Assembly: GCF_002153375.1 (NCBI RefSeq)
Contig: NZ_MTBQ01000001.1
Coordinates: 620,001 to 684,000, forward strand
Reading direction: 5' to 3'
From: Oceanobacillus rekensis
Lineage (GTDB): Bacteria; Bacillota; Bacilli; Bacillales; Amphibacillaceae
DNA length: 64,000 nt
Shown here: positions 38,196 through 47,965 of the stretch, one piece after another
How the letters are laid out: each line of letters opens with the position of its first letter
Numbering within the stretch: the stretch's first letter is position 1
Made by a program: the position numbers and the translations under genes
Notes under the pieces: model-generated
What the model was told of the DNA's origin: nothing
Seen by the model: the letters and a program-made list of their open reading frames with translations, nothing else
Databases searched by the model: none

Positions 38196-39350
38196 TTAAG
38201 CTTTTGTTCTCTCTTTTTTTAACTGTGACGCAATAATATTGCGCTGTATTTCAGAAGTTCCCTCGTAAATTCTGGCTATGCGCGCATCTCTATAATAACG
38301 CTCGATTGGATACCGTTTCATATACCCTTTTCCACCAAAGATCTGAACAGCAGCATCTGCTACACGGCCGTATACTTCTGAACCATATACTTTCGCAATC
38401 GCTGCATCTTTAATAACTTTGTCGCCCTGATCAGCCTGCCACGCAGTCCGATATGTCAGCGCTCGCAGTGCTTCAATTTCGATTGTCATGTCTGCAAGTT
38501 TATGCTGGATGATTTGTTGATCAAATAAAGGCTTTCCAAATTGTTCTCTTTCAAATACGTAATCCAAGCAATGCTCCAGTAACTTTTCAGAAGATCCGAG
38601 GTTTCTTGCAGCTAATCCAGCACGGCCAGTAGATAAAATTTTCAAAGCATTAACATACCCTTGATTTTCTTCTCCCAAAACGTTTTCTTCCGGAACTTCT
38701 ACATTTTCGAAAATCAGCTCTGAAGTATAGGTACCACGCATTCCCATCTTGTCATCTATTTCCCCAACTCTAAATCCGGGAGTATCTTTTTCTACAATGA
38801 AAGACGTAATTCCTTTTGCTCCTTTTTCAGGATCTGTAACTGCCATTACCGTATATACACTTGCAATCGGACCATTCGTAATATAATGTTTCATCCCATT
38901 AAGGATATATTTGCTGCCTTCCTTCACAGCAGTGGTACTCAAATTTGTAGCATTGGATCCTGCCTCTGGTTCGGTCAGACAAAATGCGCCAATCCATTCT
39001 CCGCTGGCCATTTTAGGCAGATATTTCTTCTTCTGCTCTTCATTTCCCAATTGTACAATTCCTGAAGTTCCAATTCCTGTATGTGCGCAGATGAGAGTGG
39101 TAAACCCATTATGAGTCTGTCCAAGTTCCTCATAGATAGCGCACTTATCAACCATATTCAGTCCATGTCCACCATATTCTTTTGGAATATTAAGACCAAA
39201 TAACCCTAATTCCTGGGATTTTTTATAAATGTCTTCAGATATTTTATTCTCTTCTTCAATTTGCATTGCTACACTTTCAACATCTTCTTGAACGAACCTG
39301 CGTACCTTTTTTCTGAATGTTTCAATTTCTTGGCTAAAATTAAAGTCCAC
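38196..39350 (-). CDS. Acyl-CoA dehydrogenase
   Basis: The 384-residue flavoprotein has the family signatures GAFCLTEPEAGSNA (about residues 122-135) and QIFGGKGYMKRYPIERYYRDARIARIYEGTSEIQ-type C-terminus, with the catalytic Glu in IYEGTSE. It introduces the alpha,beta double bond of an acyl-CoA using FAD, passing electrons to ETF. The gene begins at GTG after GGGAGAG and lies 23 bases before the thiolase. In the pathway it would act on adipyl-CoA (or glutaryl-CoA). No decarboxylating glutaryl-CoA dehydrogenase marker could be confirmed. Confidence 0.9.
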   Translation of the reverse strand: MDFNFSQEIETFRKKVRRFVQEDVESVAMQIEEENKISEDIYKKSQELGLFGLNIPKEYGGHGLNMVDKCAIYEELGQTHNGFTTLICAHTGIGTSGIVQLGNEEQKKKYLPKMASGEWIGAFCLTEPEAGSNATNLSTTAVKEGSKYILNGMKHYITNGPIASVYTVMAVTDPEKGAKGITSFIVEKDTPGFRVGEIDDKMGMRGTYTSELIFENVEVPEENVLGEENQGYVNALKILSTGRAGLAARNLGSSEKLLEHCLDYVFEREQFGKPLFDQQIIQHKLADMTIEIEALRALTYRTAWQADQGDKVIKDAAIAKVYGSEVYGRVADAAVQIFGGKGYMKRYPIERYYRDARIARIYEGTSEIQRNIIASQLKKERTKA

Positions 39351-39368
39351 TATTTATCTCTCCCTTTA

Positions 39369-40142
39369 TTATTTGTTAGTAAATTCAGGTGATCTTTTTT
39401 CTAGAAAAGCACTTGTTCCTTCATTTTTATCCTCTGTTCCAAAAGCTATTGTTTGTGCTAGCTTCTCAATCATGAGTCCTGTTTCTAAATCAGAATCAAA
39501 TCCTTTATTAATAGCGATTTTTGCCAATCTTACTGCTACAGGACCTTTTGATAAAATTGTTTTTGCAACATTCATCGTTTCAGAAATCAGTAAATCTTTA
39601 GATACTATATTTGAAACAATTCCAAATTGTTGAGCTTCCACTTCATCAATAATTTTCCCTGTCAATATCATCTCCATCGCTTTTCCTTTTCCAACGATTC
39701 TAGCTAATCTTTGGGTACCTCCCCCACCAGGTATAATAGCTAAATTCAATTCTGGTAACCCAAGTTTTATATTTTCAGAAGCTATTCTTATGTCACATGC
39801 CAAACACAATTCAAATCCTCCGCCTAAAGCATAACCATTAATTGCTGCAATGGTTGCCTTGCTGCAATCTTCTATCTTTTTATATGTTGCTTGGATTCCA
39901 GGAACTAGAGCCTCTAACATTTCCCTTTGTCTAAGTTGCTTAATATCAGCTCCTGATGCAAAAGACTTTGATCCAGATCCCGTGAAGATTATTACGCCTA
40001 CATCTTCATCTTTCTCCATCAAATCTAAAGCCTCTTCAATTTCTTTAAGCGTATTTGCGTTTAGTGAATTTCGACTTTCAGGCCGATTTATCTCGATAAT
40101 TCCTACACGATCTTTAACAGTTGTTAAGATATTATTAAACAT
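39369..40142 (-). CDS. Enoyl-CoA hydratase
   Basis: The 257-residue crotonase-fold protein has SFASGADIKQLR (oxyanion hole, about residue 60), NGYALGGGFELCLACDIRIAS (about 95) and LGLPELNLAIIPGGGGTQRL with the catalytic Glu. It hydrates the trans-2-enoyl-CoA to the 3-hydroxyacyl-CoA. The open frame begins at 40166, but the ATG at 40142 follows GGAGG with ideal spacing and gives the normal N-terminus, so it is preferred. Spacing to its neighbours is below 30 bases, showing one operon with the acyl-CoA dehydrogenase. Confidence 0.9.
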   Translation of the reverse strand: MFNNILTTVKDRVGIIEINRPESRNSLNANTLKEIEEALDLMEKDEDVGVIIFTGSGSKSFASGADIKQLRQREMLEALVPGIQATYKKIEDCSKATIAAINGYALGGGFELCLACDIRIASENIKLGLPELNLAIIPGGGGTQRLARIVGKGKAMEMILTGKIIDEVEAQQFGIVSNIVSKDLLISETMNVAKTILSKGPVAVRLAKIAINKGFDSDLETGLMIEKLAQTIAFGTEDKNEGTSAFLEKRSPEFTNK

Positions 40143-40158
40143 ATATTCCTCCGATAAT

Positions 40159-41004
40159 TTATTCATAATTATAAAAGCCTGATTTGCTTTTCTTTCCTAA
40201 TCTACCTGCTTTAACATATTTGATGAGCAATGGACATGGACGGTATTTTTCGCCCAATGTCTTATGCAGATATTCCATATTCCTTAATCGCGTATCTAAT
40301 CCTACAAGATCTGCTAATTCCAATGGCCCCATTGGATGATTCAATCCAAGTTTCATTGCTTTATCGATATCCTCAGGTGAAGCAACCCCTTCCATTAATA
40401 AATTCATTGCTTCATTTCCAATTAGACAATTCATTCTGGAAGTAACGAAACCAGGGTGCTCGTTCACTTCAGCTGTTTCTTTTCCCAATTTAGCTGCGAT
40501 TCCATTAACTATTTCCACTGTCTCATCCGATGTATCCAATCCTCTTATAACTTCAATCAGCTTCATTTTATGAACGGGATTAAAGAAATGCATAGCTACT
40601 ACTTTATCAGGTCGTGATGTTTGAGCACCGATTTCAGTAGGACTCATCGTTGATGTATTCGTGGCTAATATTGTATCGGGTTTACAGTAATCATCTAGTT
40701 TTTTAAAGATATCTATTTTTAAATCCATTTTTTCTAGTACTGCTTCAATTACAAAATCAGCATTTTCAACAGATTCTTTGAGATTTGTATGAAAGGATAA
40801 ATTTTCCATACTTCTTTCCACATCTTCTTTTGAAATATATCCCTTACTAGCGCTTACATTCAATTCGTCTTCAATTTTTTCTTTGGCGTTTTCTAATGCA
40901 TCTGGACTCACATCATTAACATTCACATGAAATTCATTTAGTGCTAAGGAATAAGCAATCCCTCTCCCCATCGTACCAGCACCGATTACTGCAATTTCTT
41001 TCAT
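40159..41004 (-). CDS. 3-hydroxyacyl-CoA (3-hydroxybutyryl-CoA) dehydrogenase
   Basis: The 281-residue protein starts MKEIAVIGAGTMGRGIAYSL, an NAD-binding Rossmann fold, and has HFFNPVHKMKLIEVI with the catalytic His and a C-terminal domain ending KSKSGFYNYE. It oxidises the 3-hydroxyacyl-CoA to the 3-ketoacyl-CoA. It lies directly upstream of the hydratase gene. Length equals that of the single-function HbdA/PaaH type, not the fused FadB type. Confidence 0.92.
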   Translation of the reverse strand: MKEIAVIGAGTMGRGIAYSLALNEFHVNVNDVSPDALENAKEKIEDELNVSASKGYISKEDVERSMENLSFHTNLKESVENADFVIEAVLEKMDLKIDIFKKLDDYCKPDTILATNTSTMSPTEIGAQTSRPDKVVAMHFFNPVHKMKLIEVIRGLDTSDETVEIVNGIAAKLGKETAEVNEHPGFVTSRMNCLIGNEAMNLLMEGVASPEDIDKAMKLGLNHPMGPLELADLVGLDTRLRNMEYLHKTLGEKYRPCPLLIKYVKAGRLGKKSKSGFYNYE

Positions 41005-41212
41005 AAATTTACACTCCTCGTCTCATAGATATTCACTTTCTACTGATTTTAAAATTCATATTCTCCCAAATTTACTATTTGCCTCTTGTAATCTACCAAC
41101 CGATCGTCCTCCTATTTTCAGTCTCATTAATTTCAATATATTAACCTTCTTATATTAAATAAAAATAAATAAAAATGTTTAATGAACACGGATTTTATAC
41201 TGTAATTACTAA

Positions 41213-42592
41213 TTATCCATGCTTCTGCTGATTTTCTACTATTGTATCGTCCGATTTACTTATATTTTCCTTTTTCTTATTCTTAACTATAAGAACGTAT
41301 AACACTAAACCTGTGATTAACCCATAAGCAGCACCATGTATAGCTAGAACTACAGCTGTGATGCCAGCTACTCCTTGTTCAGCGGGTGTATTCACCTGTT
41401 CTAAACCGATCTGAATACAAATATAACCAGTTACAAGGAGAGAAACTGATAATGCTATAGGAAGAACAGGTTGGAAAAATGTTACAAGTGGTAGTAAGAA
41501 TAATGCTATAAAGTTAACAATATGGAACGTACCAATACCACCAAAAATCGAATCCATAGCTTTTCTACCAAATGTGTATCTTTCGGATACGGTTGCTGTA
41601 ACTGCTGTCCAAATTGGACCAGCTAAGCCAGGATATGGAGCTACTAAAGCGTGAATGCCGTTTCTCAACGCAGTAACTAAATGTACACGGTCAATATTAT
41701 TATCAATATCTTCATCTTTTCTTAATTCATTTGATCTCTCAAGAAGCGTGTCTCCAACAACAATATCGCCATAAGCAATGATATAAGCTATTAGCGCTGT
41801 CGGTATGGCTAACATGAAAACATCAAAACTTGGAAATCCAATTACGAATGGTGTATATTGCCACATTTCAGCAAATGCAGGACTTACAATACCCCACTCA
41901 AGGTTTGGGAGGGGATATTCTTTAACGATCCATGCAACAATAATTCCTACAATTAGCCCTGGGACCATACCATAATTTGATAGCATCGTAGCAAATTTAG
42001 ATTTTTCCCTTAATCTCCTAAATGAGAGTGAAAACATGGTATAGAATGTTACTAAACCAGCAATGATAAGTGAAATTGGAGTATCCATTACTCTACCACC
42101 CTGCTCTATCTCACCTAAAACTGCAGCAATTCCTGCACCTATCAATATCCCTCCTTTTAAGGAATTAGGAACAGCTTTCACTAGTTTTCCTCCCAGTTTT
42201 GTTATACCAAGCAGGAAAAATATGAGAAATAAAATTATTTGTAAGGCAACCATTGCCTGAATAGCTTGAGGACCTGGTTCAAAATCTCCTAAGTAAATAA
42301 GGACTAATGGTAAAGCAGCAGTAATCCAGCCTGGTACAAATGCTACTCCAAGTAAAGCTGGGAACATATTTACAATTCCGTGAATAATGGTATATGCAAG
42401 TGCTACTTCATATGGAAGACCTAAATTCTGCTCTAAAATAGGAATCATACTAATAGCAACTACTACTAAGGCGAGTGATTGAATTGTTTCTGCCATTTCC
42501 CATTTGTAATGTATAAATGGGAGTCTTATTTTAAAAGGCCCTAAAGGAAAATAAGGTTGTTCTTCCCCATATTTTCTATTATAAATTGCCAA
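41213..42592 (-). CDS. Multi-helix permease, NCS2/SulP-like
   Basis: The 459-residue protein has about twelve hydrophobic helices with no signal peptide. Segments such as PNSLKGGILIGAGIAAVLGE and VTALRNGIHALVAPYPGLAGP resemble the nucleobase-ascorbate (NCS2) and related solute-carrier family 23 permeases. It begins at TTG after GGGG-rich sequence and ends with a charged tail. Lying inside the island, it might bring in a ring compound, an acid intermediate or a dicarboxylate, but its substrate cannot be deduced. Confidence 0.7.
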   Translation of the reverse strand: MAIYNRKYGEEQPYFPLGPFKIRLPFIHYKWEMAETIQSLALVVVAISMIPILEQNLGLPYEVALAYTIIHGIVNMFPALLGVAFVPGWITAALPLVLIYLGDFEPGPQAIQAMVALQIILFLIFFLLGITKLGGKLVKAVPNSLKGGILIGAGIAAVLGEIEQGGRVMDTPISLIIAGLVTFYTMFSLSFRRLREKSKFATMLSNYGMVPGLIVGIIVAWIVKEYPLPNLEWGIVSPAFAEMWQYTPFVIGFPSFDVFMLAIPTALIAYIIAYGDIVVGDTLLERSNELRKDEDIDNNIDRVHLVTALRNGIHALVAPYPGLAGPIWTAVTATVSERYTFGRKAMDSIFGGIGTFHIVNFIALFLLPLVTFFQPVLPIALSVSLLVTGYICIQIGLEQVNTPAEQGVAGITAVVLAIHGAAYGLITGLVLYVLIVKNKKKENISKSDDTIVENQQKHG

Positions 42593-42742
42593 TTAACCCC
42601 ATCCCCTCTAATTAACAAATAACTTTATTACAGATATTTTTCATTTATGATAAAAAGTGGATGCAAATTCAATGACATCCTATTGATGCAGAAGATTGAA
42701 AGAGTGTGTTATTATTCACCACCGTTTATACACATCAATCAT

Positions 42743-43939
42743 CTACTCCTCATTACTTAGTGGTAATACTTTTTTATAAATCTCTTTAATATCTTCTTTT
42801 ACTGCTTTTCTTGGGTTATTAGGTATAGTTCCGATATCATTCATTGCGTCCTCTGACAGGCGATCTACCATTTCTTCTGTAAACTCTAATTTTAAATACG
42901 AGAAGTCTGTTGCTATATCTAAATCAGCAATAAATTCTTTTAGAATATTAACCAACATTTCGGCCGCTTTTTTATCGCTAATAGCGTACAGGGAATCATC
43001 AAAAATTCGCGCTATGTCAGCGTATTTCTGATGATTGGATATCAAATTATGCTCTACTACATGCGGAAGAATAACAGCGTTAGCTAATCCATGTGGCACA
43101 TCGTGAACAGCAGACATAGGATGTGAACAAGAATGTACCATTCCTAATCCGCCAGTTCCAAAGGCTAATCCTGCTATAGTACTAGCTAAATGGAGTTGTG
43201 ATCTAGCTTCCATATCTTCCGGTTGCGCATAACTTGCAGGCAAGCTTTTTTCTATCATCCTTATTGCTTGCAAGGCTAGCCCATCAGAGAAAGGATTTGA
43301 TTTCATAGACACATAAGCTTCTATAGCATGAACTAAAGCATCAATTGCAGTAGTTGAGACAATGTGACGTGGAAGAGAACTTGTAAGCATCGGATCCACA
43401 AAAGCTATATCAGGTGTTAGAAGTGGAGAGGATATAACATACTTTCTACCCCTCACATCATCTGTTACTACTGATATCGCAGTAACCTCAGTACCTGTAC
43501 CTACTGTTGTCGGGATTGCAAATAAGGTAGGTGTTTCATTCGTTAATTCTTTTTCACCTCTTCTATAATCGAGAATATGGCCTTCGTGGCTGATCATTAC
43601 ACCGACAGCCTTTCCAAAGTCTATGGCACTTCCTCCCCCGACAGCGAGAATTAAATCGGATTCTTCCTTTTTAAATTTTTTGGCACCTTCCATCACTGTT
43701 TCGGCCCTCGGGTTTGCTTCCACCTCTGAAAAAACAGTATAATTTACTGAATTTTCACCTAGTAATGAGGTGATTTTATCTACTACACCAGCTTTCACCA
43801 ACCCTGGATCAGTTACCAGGAAAACTTGGGACTTATTATAGTCCTTAATTGTTGTAACTAAATTTTCTTTTACACTGTCAACTCCAAAAGTCACATTTGT
43901 ATTAAAGACGGTGTGAAACTTTTTTCCATAGATCCCCAT
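42743..43939 (-). CDS. Iron-containing (type III) alcohol dehydrogenase
   Basis: The 398-residue protein has the family motifs GGGSAIDFGKAVGVM (about residues 99-113), IPTTVGTGTEVTAISVV, the metal-binding DALVHAIEAYVS and SCSHPMSAVHDVPHGLANAVILPHVV. It oxidises a primary alcohol or omega-hydroxy acid with NAD(P)+. Given its neighbours, the substrate would be the hydroxy acid released from the lactone (6-hydroxyhexanoate in the cyclohexanone route), the role played by ChnD in Acinetobacter, although ChnD is a zinc enzyme of another family. Clear GGAGG site. Confidence 0.88.
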   Translation of the reverse strand: MGIYGKKFHTVFNTNVTFGVDSVKENLVTTIKDYNKSQVFLVTDPGLVKAGVVDKITSLLGENSVNYTVFSEVEANPRAETVMEGAKKFKKEESDLILAVGGGSAIDFGKAVGVMISHEGHILDYRRGEKELTNETPTLFAIPTTVGTGTEVTAISVVTDDVRGRKYVISSPLLTPDIAFVDPMLTSSLPRHIVSTTAIDALVHAIEAYVSMKSNPFSDGLALQAIRMIEKSLPASYAQPEDMEARSQLHLASTIAGLAFGTGGLGMVHSCSHPMSAVHDVPHGLANAVILPHVVEHNLISNHQKYADIARIFDDSLYAISDKKAAEMLVNILKEFIADLDIATDFSYLKLEFTEEMVDRLSEDAMNDIGTIPNNPRKAVKEDIKEIYKKVLPLSNEE

Positions 43940-44090
43940 TTAGATACCTCCATGTCATTTTAAGTATTCTGAGATTTCTCGTTAAAAGACTGTCTATTTT
44001 ACACAGAAGTCTGGTTTTTCGATATATAGAATTAGTTGTCTTCCTCTATAAATTAACTTTTTCTTAGGAGATTATTTCCTCTTGATTGCT

Positions 44091-44849
44091 CTAACCTTTA
44101 TAACCCAGTTCAGCGGATATTTTCACTGACATTTCTCGAACCTTTTCCAAGATAATGGGCTCTCGGTCTTCAGAGTAATCCGTAATGGGTATGTTAACCC
44201 CAAGTGCTGCAATCACCTGTCCAGTATTATCACGGATAGGACAGGAAAATCCCATTGTGTCCTTAAAGTGCTCCGCGTGGCTTCTGGAATATCCATTTTT
44301 TCGAATCTTTTCTAACTCTTCCCTTAAGGTTTCTTTGTCCTCAATCGTATTGTCCCCAACCTTTATAATGGTCAGGTTTTTTAAGTACGCTTCAAGTGAG
44401 TCCGAATCCATATATGCTAACAGGAGTTTAGAGGCAGAACCTGCGTATAGCGGAGCCCTTTTTCCCGTTTCAATAACAAGTCTTACAGATTTATTGCTGG
44501 CTATCTTCTCCACATAGACAGCTTCATTTCCTTCTATAACTGTCAAATGAACAAATTCATTTAACTCTTTGTTCAGTTGTTCCATATAAGGAAATGCTAC
44601 TTTTCTATACTCAAGTTGTTGTAGTACACTGTTTCCCAGCTCTAGTAATTTAAGTCCTAATTTATATTTTACGGCTCGGTTAAACTCTCTTCTACTTACT
44701 AATAATCCCCCTTTTTCCAACGAGGAGACCAATCTGAAAACGGTCGTTTTAGGAAGGTTGGACAGCTTCACCAATTCTTGCAGTGTCAACTCACCTCTTC
44801 CTTTAAAGCAATCCAGTAACTTAATCGATTTTAATAAACTTTGACTCAA
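44091..44849 (-). CDS. IclR family transcriptional regulator
   Basis: The 252-residue protein has the IclR winged helix-turn-helix (SQSLLKSIKLLDCFKGRGEL, LQELVKLSNLPKTTVFRLVSSL) and the effector domain with RAPLYAGSASKLLLAY and GYSRSHAEHFKDTMGFSCPI. The TTG at 44849 is chosen because it is 8 bases from GGAG. IclR proteins (PcaR, PobR, CatR) often govern catabolism of aromatic and dicarboxylic acids in Gram-positive and other bacteria. It sits directly downstream of the CoA-transferase genes inside the island and is its most likely regulator. Confidence 0.88.
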   Translation of the reverse strand: MSQSLLKSIKLLDCFKGRGELTLQELVKLSNLPKTTVFRLVSSLEKGGLLVSRREFNRAVKYKLGLKLLELGNSVLQQLEYRKVAFPYMEQLNKELNEFVHLTVIEGNEAVYVEKIASNKSVRLVIETGKRAPLYAGSASKLLLAYMDSDSLEAYLKNLTIIKVGDNTIEDKETLREELEKIRKNGYSRSHAEHFKDTMGFSCPIRDNTGQVIAALGVNIPITDYSEDREPIILEKVREMSVKISAELGYKG

Positions 44850-44900
44850 AAGTAACACTCCATCCGAATGTTTAATTCCTTTTTCAGTGAATTATATGTT

Positions 44901-45542
44901 TTATAAATCCACAATGAAGTTTGCCTCCGTTTTTTCCTGTACCTCTTCAACGGATATACCCGGTGCCAGTTCAAGAAGATACAACTGTCTTTCTCTTACC
45001 TCGAAGACTGCGAGATCGGTAATAATCATGTCGACGCTTCTGTTTGATGTTTTCGGGTAGGTTAACTTCTCCATAATCTTGCTCTCTCCATCTTTGGAAG
45101 CATGGCTCATCGCTACAATTACTTTCTTGGCACCAACCAAAAGATCCATCGCACCACCTACACCGATAATATTCTTACCGGGTACCGCCCAGTTCGCTAT
45201 CTGGCCTGTTTCATCTGCCTGCAATGCTCCTAATATCGCCATGTCCACATGACCTCCACGTATCATCCCAAATGAACCCGCACTGTCAAAATAAGATGCG
45301 CCAACAGCCTCGCCGACAGGCAATTTACTCGCATTTACTAGGTTTGGATCCTCTTCCTTGACATCTGTCACACCGAGCAGACCATTTTCTGTGTGCAGAT
45401 GGACCTTGGGATCTTCAATGAATTTAGGCACCAGCGTTGGTATCCCTACACCGAGATTCACGGTTATTGATCCTTTCAGTTCTTTGGCAACCCGCTTAGC
45501 GATTGTTTGCTGTAACTCTATTTTCGATAGACTCACGGTCAT
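44901..45542 (-). CDS. CoA-transferase subunit B (island copy)
   Basis: The 213-residue protein has the TENGLLGV active-site segment (about residues 51-58) and [16 protein letters not shown]. It is clearly diverged from the subunit B at 2143-2808, so each pair probably has its own acid. The start overlaps the end of subunit A by 47 bases and has a GAGGGGG ribosome binding site inside that gene. In the proposed route it loads CoA onto the dicarboxylate, like DcaJ. Confidence 0.88.
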   Translation of the reverse strand: MTVSLSKIELQQTIAKRVAKELKGSITVNLGVGIPTLVPKFIEDPKVHLHTENGLLGVTDVKEEDPNLVNASKLPVGEAVGASYFDSAGSFGMIRGGHVDMAILGALQADETGQIANWAVPGKNIIGVGGAMDLLVGAKKVIVAMSHASKDGESKIMEKLTYPKTSNRSVDMIITDLAVFEVRERQLYLLELAPGISVEEVQEKTEANFIVDL

Positions 45543-46224
45543 GTACCACTACCCCCTCTGTTGTAAGAATATGTTCTGCTACAAGGATCGTATCGACATA
45601 AAGATGTGGGGTAATTATTTCCTCAGGGTTCAGTTCACCAGGTTCCACAATCTCATCCACTTCCACAATAACCGTCTTTGCGGCTGTCGCCATTAACGGA
45701 TTGAAATTACGTGCTGTTTTGTAATAAACCAAATTGCCGAGCGTGTCCGCTTTATGGGCACGAATAAGAGCTATATCTGCGTGAATTGATTTCTCCAAAA
45801 TATAGGTCGTTCCATCAATCACACGTTCTTCCTTCCCTATAGCTAGATCCGTTCCGACTCCTGTGGTTGTATAGTATCCTCCCAAGCCAGCCCCGCCAGC
45901 CCGGATGGACTCCGAGAGCGTCCCCTGTGGCAGGAGCTCCAGTTCAATCTCACCCTTTTGGTATTTATCCCCAACATCCCTGTTGCTGGTGAAATAAGAG
46001 CCAATAGCTTTCTTGATCTTATTCTGGTTCAGCACGAGTCCCAGCCCTCTTCCTGGTTCTCCGATGTTGTTGCTTACAATGGTCAAATCTTTTACGTCCT
46101 TCTTTATTAGTCCATCAATCAATGTTAATGGTGCACCAATCAAACCAAAGCCGCCAACAAGTATCGTTTGCCCAGATTCCACACAAGACAGTGCCTGATT
46201 GGCTTGTTGCACTAGTTTTTCCAT
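45496..46224 (-). CDS. CoA-transferase subunit A (island copy)
   Basis: The 242-residue protein has TILVGGFGLIGAPLTL (about residues 20-35) and SIRAGGAGLGGYYTTTGVGT, typical of family I alpha subunits. The donor is usually succinyl-CoA or acetyl-CoA. The gene follows the aldehyde dehydrogenase gene after 190 bases and the pair is followed by the IclR gene. By order it is positioned to activate the acid made by that dehydrogenase. Confidence 0.88.
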   Translation of the reverse strand: MEKLVQQANQALSCVESGQTILVGGFGLIGAPLTLIDGLIKKDVKDLTIVSNNIGEPGRGLGLVLNQNKIKKAIGSYFTSNRDVGDKYQKGEIELELLPQGTLSESIRAGGAGLGGYYTTTGVGTDLAIGKEERVIDGTTYILEKSIHADIALIRAHKADTLGNLVYYKTARNFNPLMATAAKTVIVEVDEIVEPGELNPEEIITPHLYVDTILVAEHILTTEGVVVHDRESIENRVTANNR

Positions 46225-46303
46225 ATGAGTTCCTCCGTTCCTGACGGTTTATCAAATGGTAAATAATCTCTTTAACGATCCCTTTCTAAAGGGTAAAAGA
46301 TGA

Positions 46304-46317
46304 TCATTACCAAATGA
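46304..46317. promoter_or_regulatory. Palindrome TCATT-N4-AATGA upstream of the CoA-transferase genes
   Basis: A 5-base dyad in the 190-base gap between the aldehyde dehydrogenase and CoA-transferase genes. A second related motif (TTTACCATTTGATAAA, minus strand, near 46252-46267) lies closer to the start. These could be binding sites for the IclR regulator at an internal promoter; unproven. Confidence 0.25.
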
Positions 46318-46413
46318 TAGACCTCCATATGATCCCGCTTTATCCGAAACGATACAGACTATTTAAAGTAGAGAATATTTCTCTTGCATCGTTTTCTTCT
46401 ACGCCTATTGGCA

Positions 46414-47838
46414 CTAAGTACGAATAGCCATCGAGATTAACTTTGTCTCCAGGTAATCTTCCAATCCGTATTTACCACCTTCTCTTCCCGATCCACTCTC
46501 TTTGACCCCACCAAACGGAGCTTGAACAGAGAATGGAGCATGATCGTTCACGCCAACCATTCCATATTCCAGTTTTTCCGAGACTCTGTGAGCCCGTGAA
46601 AGATCATTAGTATAAAAATAGGAAGCGAGGCCATACTCTGTGTTGTTTGCTTTTTCGATGACTTCCTCTTCCGTGTTGAAGCGAATTAATGGAGCGACTG
46701 GCCCGAATGTTTCTTCATGTGTAATCTTCATTTCTTCATTAACTTCTGTTAACACCGTTGGCGCGTAAAAATAGCCTTTTGCATACTTTCCTTCATTTAA
46801 AGCTTTGCCACCATAAAGAACGTTGGCTCCTTTACTCTCTGCATCGGTCACATGGTCATGTGACTTATCAACTGCATCCTGATTCACCATTGCACCTATC
46901 TTATTATCTTCATCCAATCCGTCACCAACTGCCATCGTGGAGACCTTATCAGCAAATCGGGAAGCAAATGAATCATATATCGAATCATGTACATAGATAC
47001 GGTTGGCACATACACACTGCTGACCGGTTGAAGCGAATTTGCTTGCGATGACACCTTCTACAGCAAGATCAATATCAGCATCTTCGAACACTATAAAGGG
47101 AGCATGCCCACCGAGTTCCATGGAAACACGTTTTACCGTGTCAGCGGATAGTCGAATTAGTTTTTTACCGACCTCCGTAGACCCTGTAAAGGAAATCTTA
47201 CGAACATCATCACTTGCCATTAATTCACCGACGATATCAGAAGAATTACCAATTACTAGGTTAACCACACCATCCGGAATCCCCACTTCATCAAAAACTT
47301 TAAATAACTCAAGTGATGTTAACGGCGCCTCACGGGAGGGGCGGAAAACAACTGTACATCCAACAGCCAAAGCCGCCCCAAGTTTTCTTGCACCCATTTG
47401 TAATGGGAAATTCCATGGTGTAATCGCACCCACAACTCCGATTGGTTGTTTAATCGCAGAGACCCTTTTATGTGGTGCCGATGGAGGAATGACATCCCCG
47501 TATACGCGCCGTGCTTCTTCTGCATACCATTTAAAAAAGTTAATTGAACTACTAACCTCATAACGTGCATTGTGAATGCTTTTTCCCATTTCTTTAGTAA
47601 TGGTCCGGGCAAAAACCTCTTTTTTCTCCTCCAATTTATCAACCACTTTAGATAAATAAGCACTACGCTCATCACCGGTTAAAGCCGCCCATTTTGGGAA
47701 AGCTGTCTTGGCTGCTTGAATGGCATCCTGTGTCTCCTCTTTTCCAACCATCGATACGGTCTGAACTAATTCACCATTTGCCGGATTGATCACTTCTAGC
47801 TGCTTCTCTGTCTCTAACCACTTTCCATTGATATACAT
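46414..47838 (-). CDS. NAD(P)-dependent aldehyde dehydrogenase, succinate-semialdehyde type
   Basis: The 474-residue protein has AITPWNFPLQM (about residues 137-147), FTGSTEVGKKLI (about 215-226), the catalytic Glu in MELGGHAPFIVFEDAD and the nucleophilic Cys in STGQQCVCANRIYV (about residue 278). Its closest class is succinate- or glutarate-semialdehyde dehydrogenase, which prefers an acid at the far end of the aldehyde. That fits oxidation of 6-oxohexanoate to adipate (ChnE role) or a shorter homologue. It lies between the monooxygenase and CoA-transferase genes. Confidence 0.9.
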   Translation of the reverse strand: MYINGKWLETEKQLEVINPANGELVQTVSMVGKEETQDAIQAAKTAFPKWAALTGDERSAYLSKVVDKLEEKKEVFARTITKEMGKSIHNARYEVSSSINFFKWYAEEARRVYGDVIPPSAPHKRVSAIKQPIGVVGAITPWNFPLQMGARKLGAALAVGCTVVFRPSREAPLTSLELFKVFDEVGIPDGVVNLVIGNSSDIVGELMASDDVRKISFTGSTEVGKKLIRLSADTVKRVSMELGGHAPFIVFEDADIDLAVEGVIASKFASTGQQCVCANRIYVHDSIYDSFASRFADKVSTMAVGDGLDEDNKIGAMVNQDAVDKSHDHVTDAESKGANVLYGGKALNEGKYAKGYFYAPTVLTEVNEEMKITHEETFGPVAPLIRFNTEEEVIEKANNTEYGLASYFYTNDLSRAHRVSEKLEYGMVGVNDHAPFSVQAPFGGVKESGSGREGGKYGLEDYLETKLISMAIRT

Positions 47839-47965
47839 TATTTTCCTCCTCTTTGAGTAGGTGCTGTTTCGCCTAACTGACTCTACTCATTTAAAAAAAC
47901 GTTATATTAAGTGATAACAGCCTCCTGAAATCATCTCTTATAGGGGCTGAGAAAATACCTTCTAT

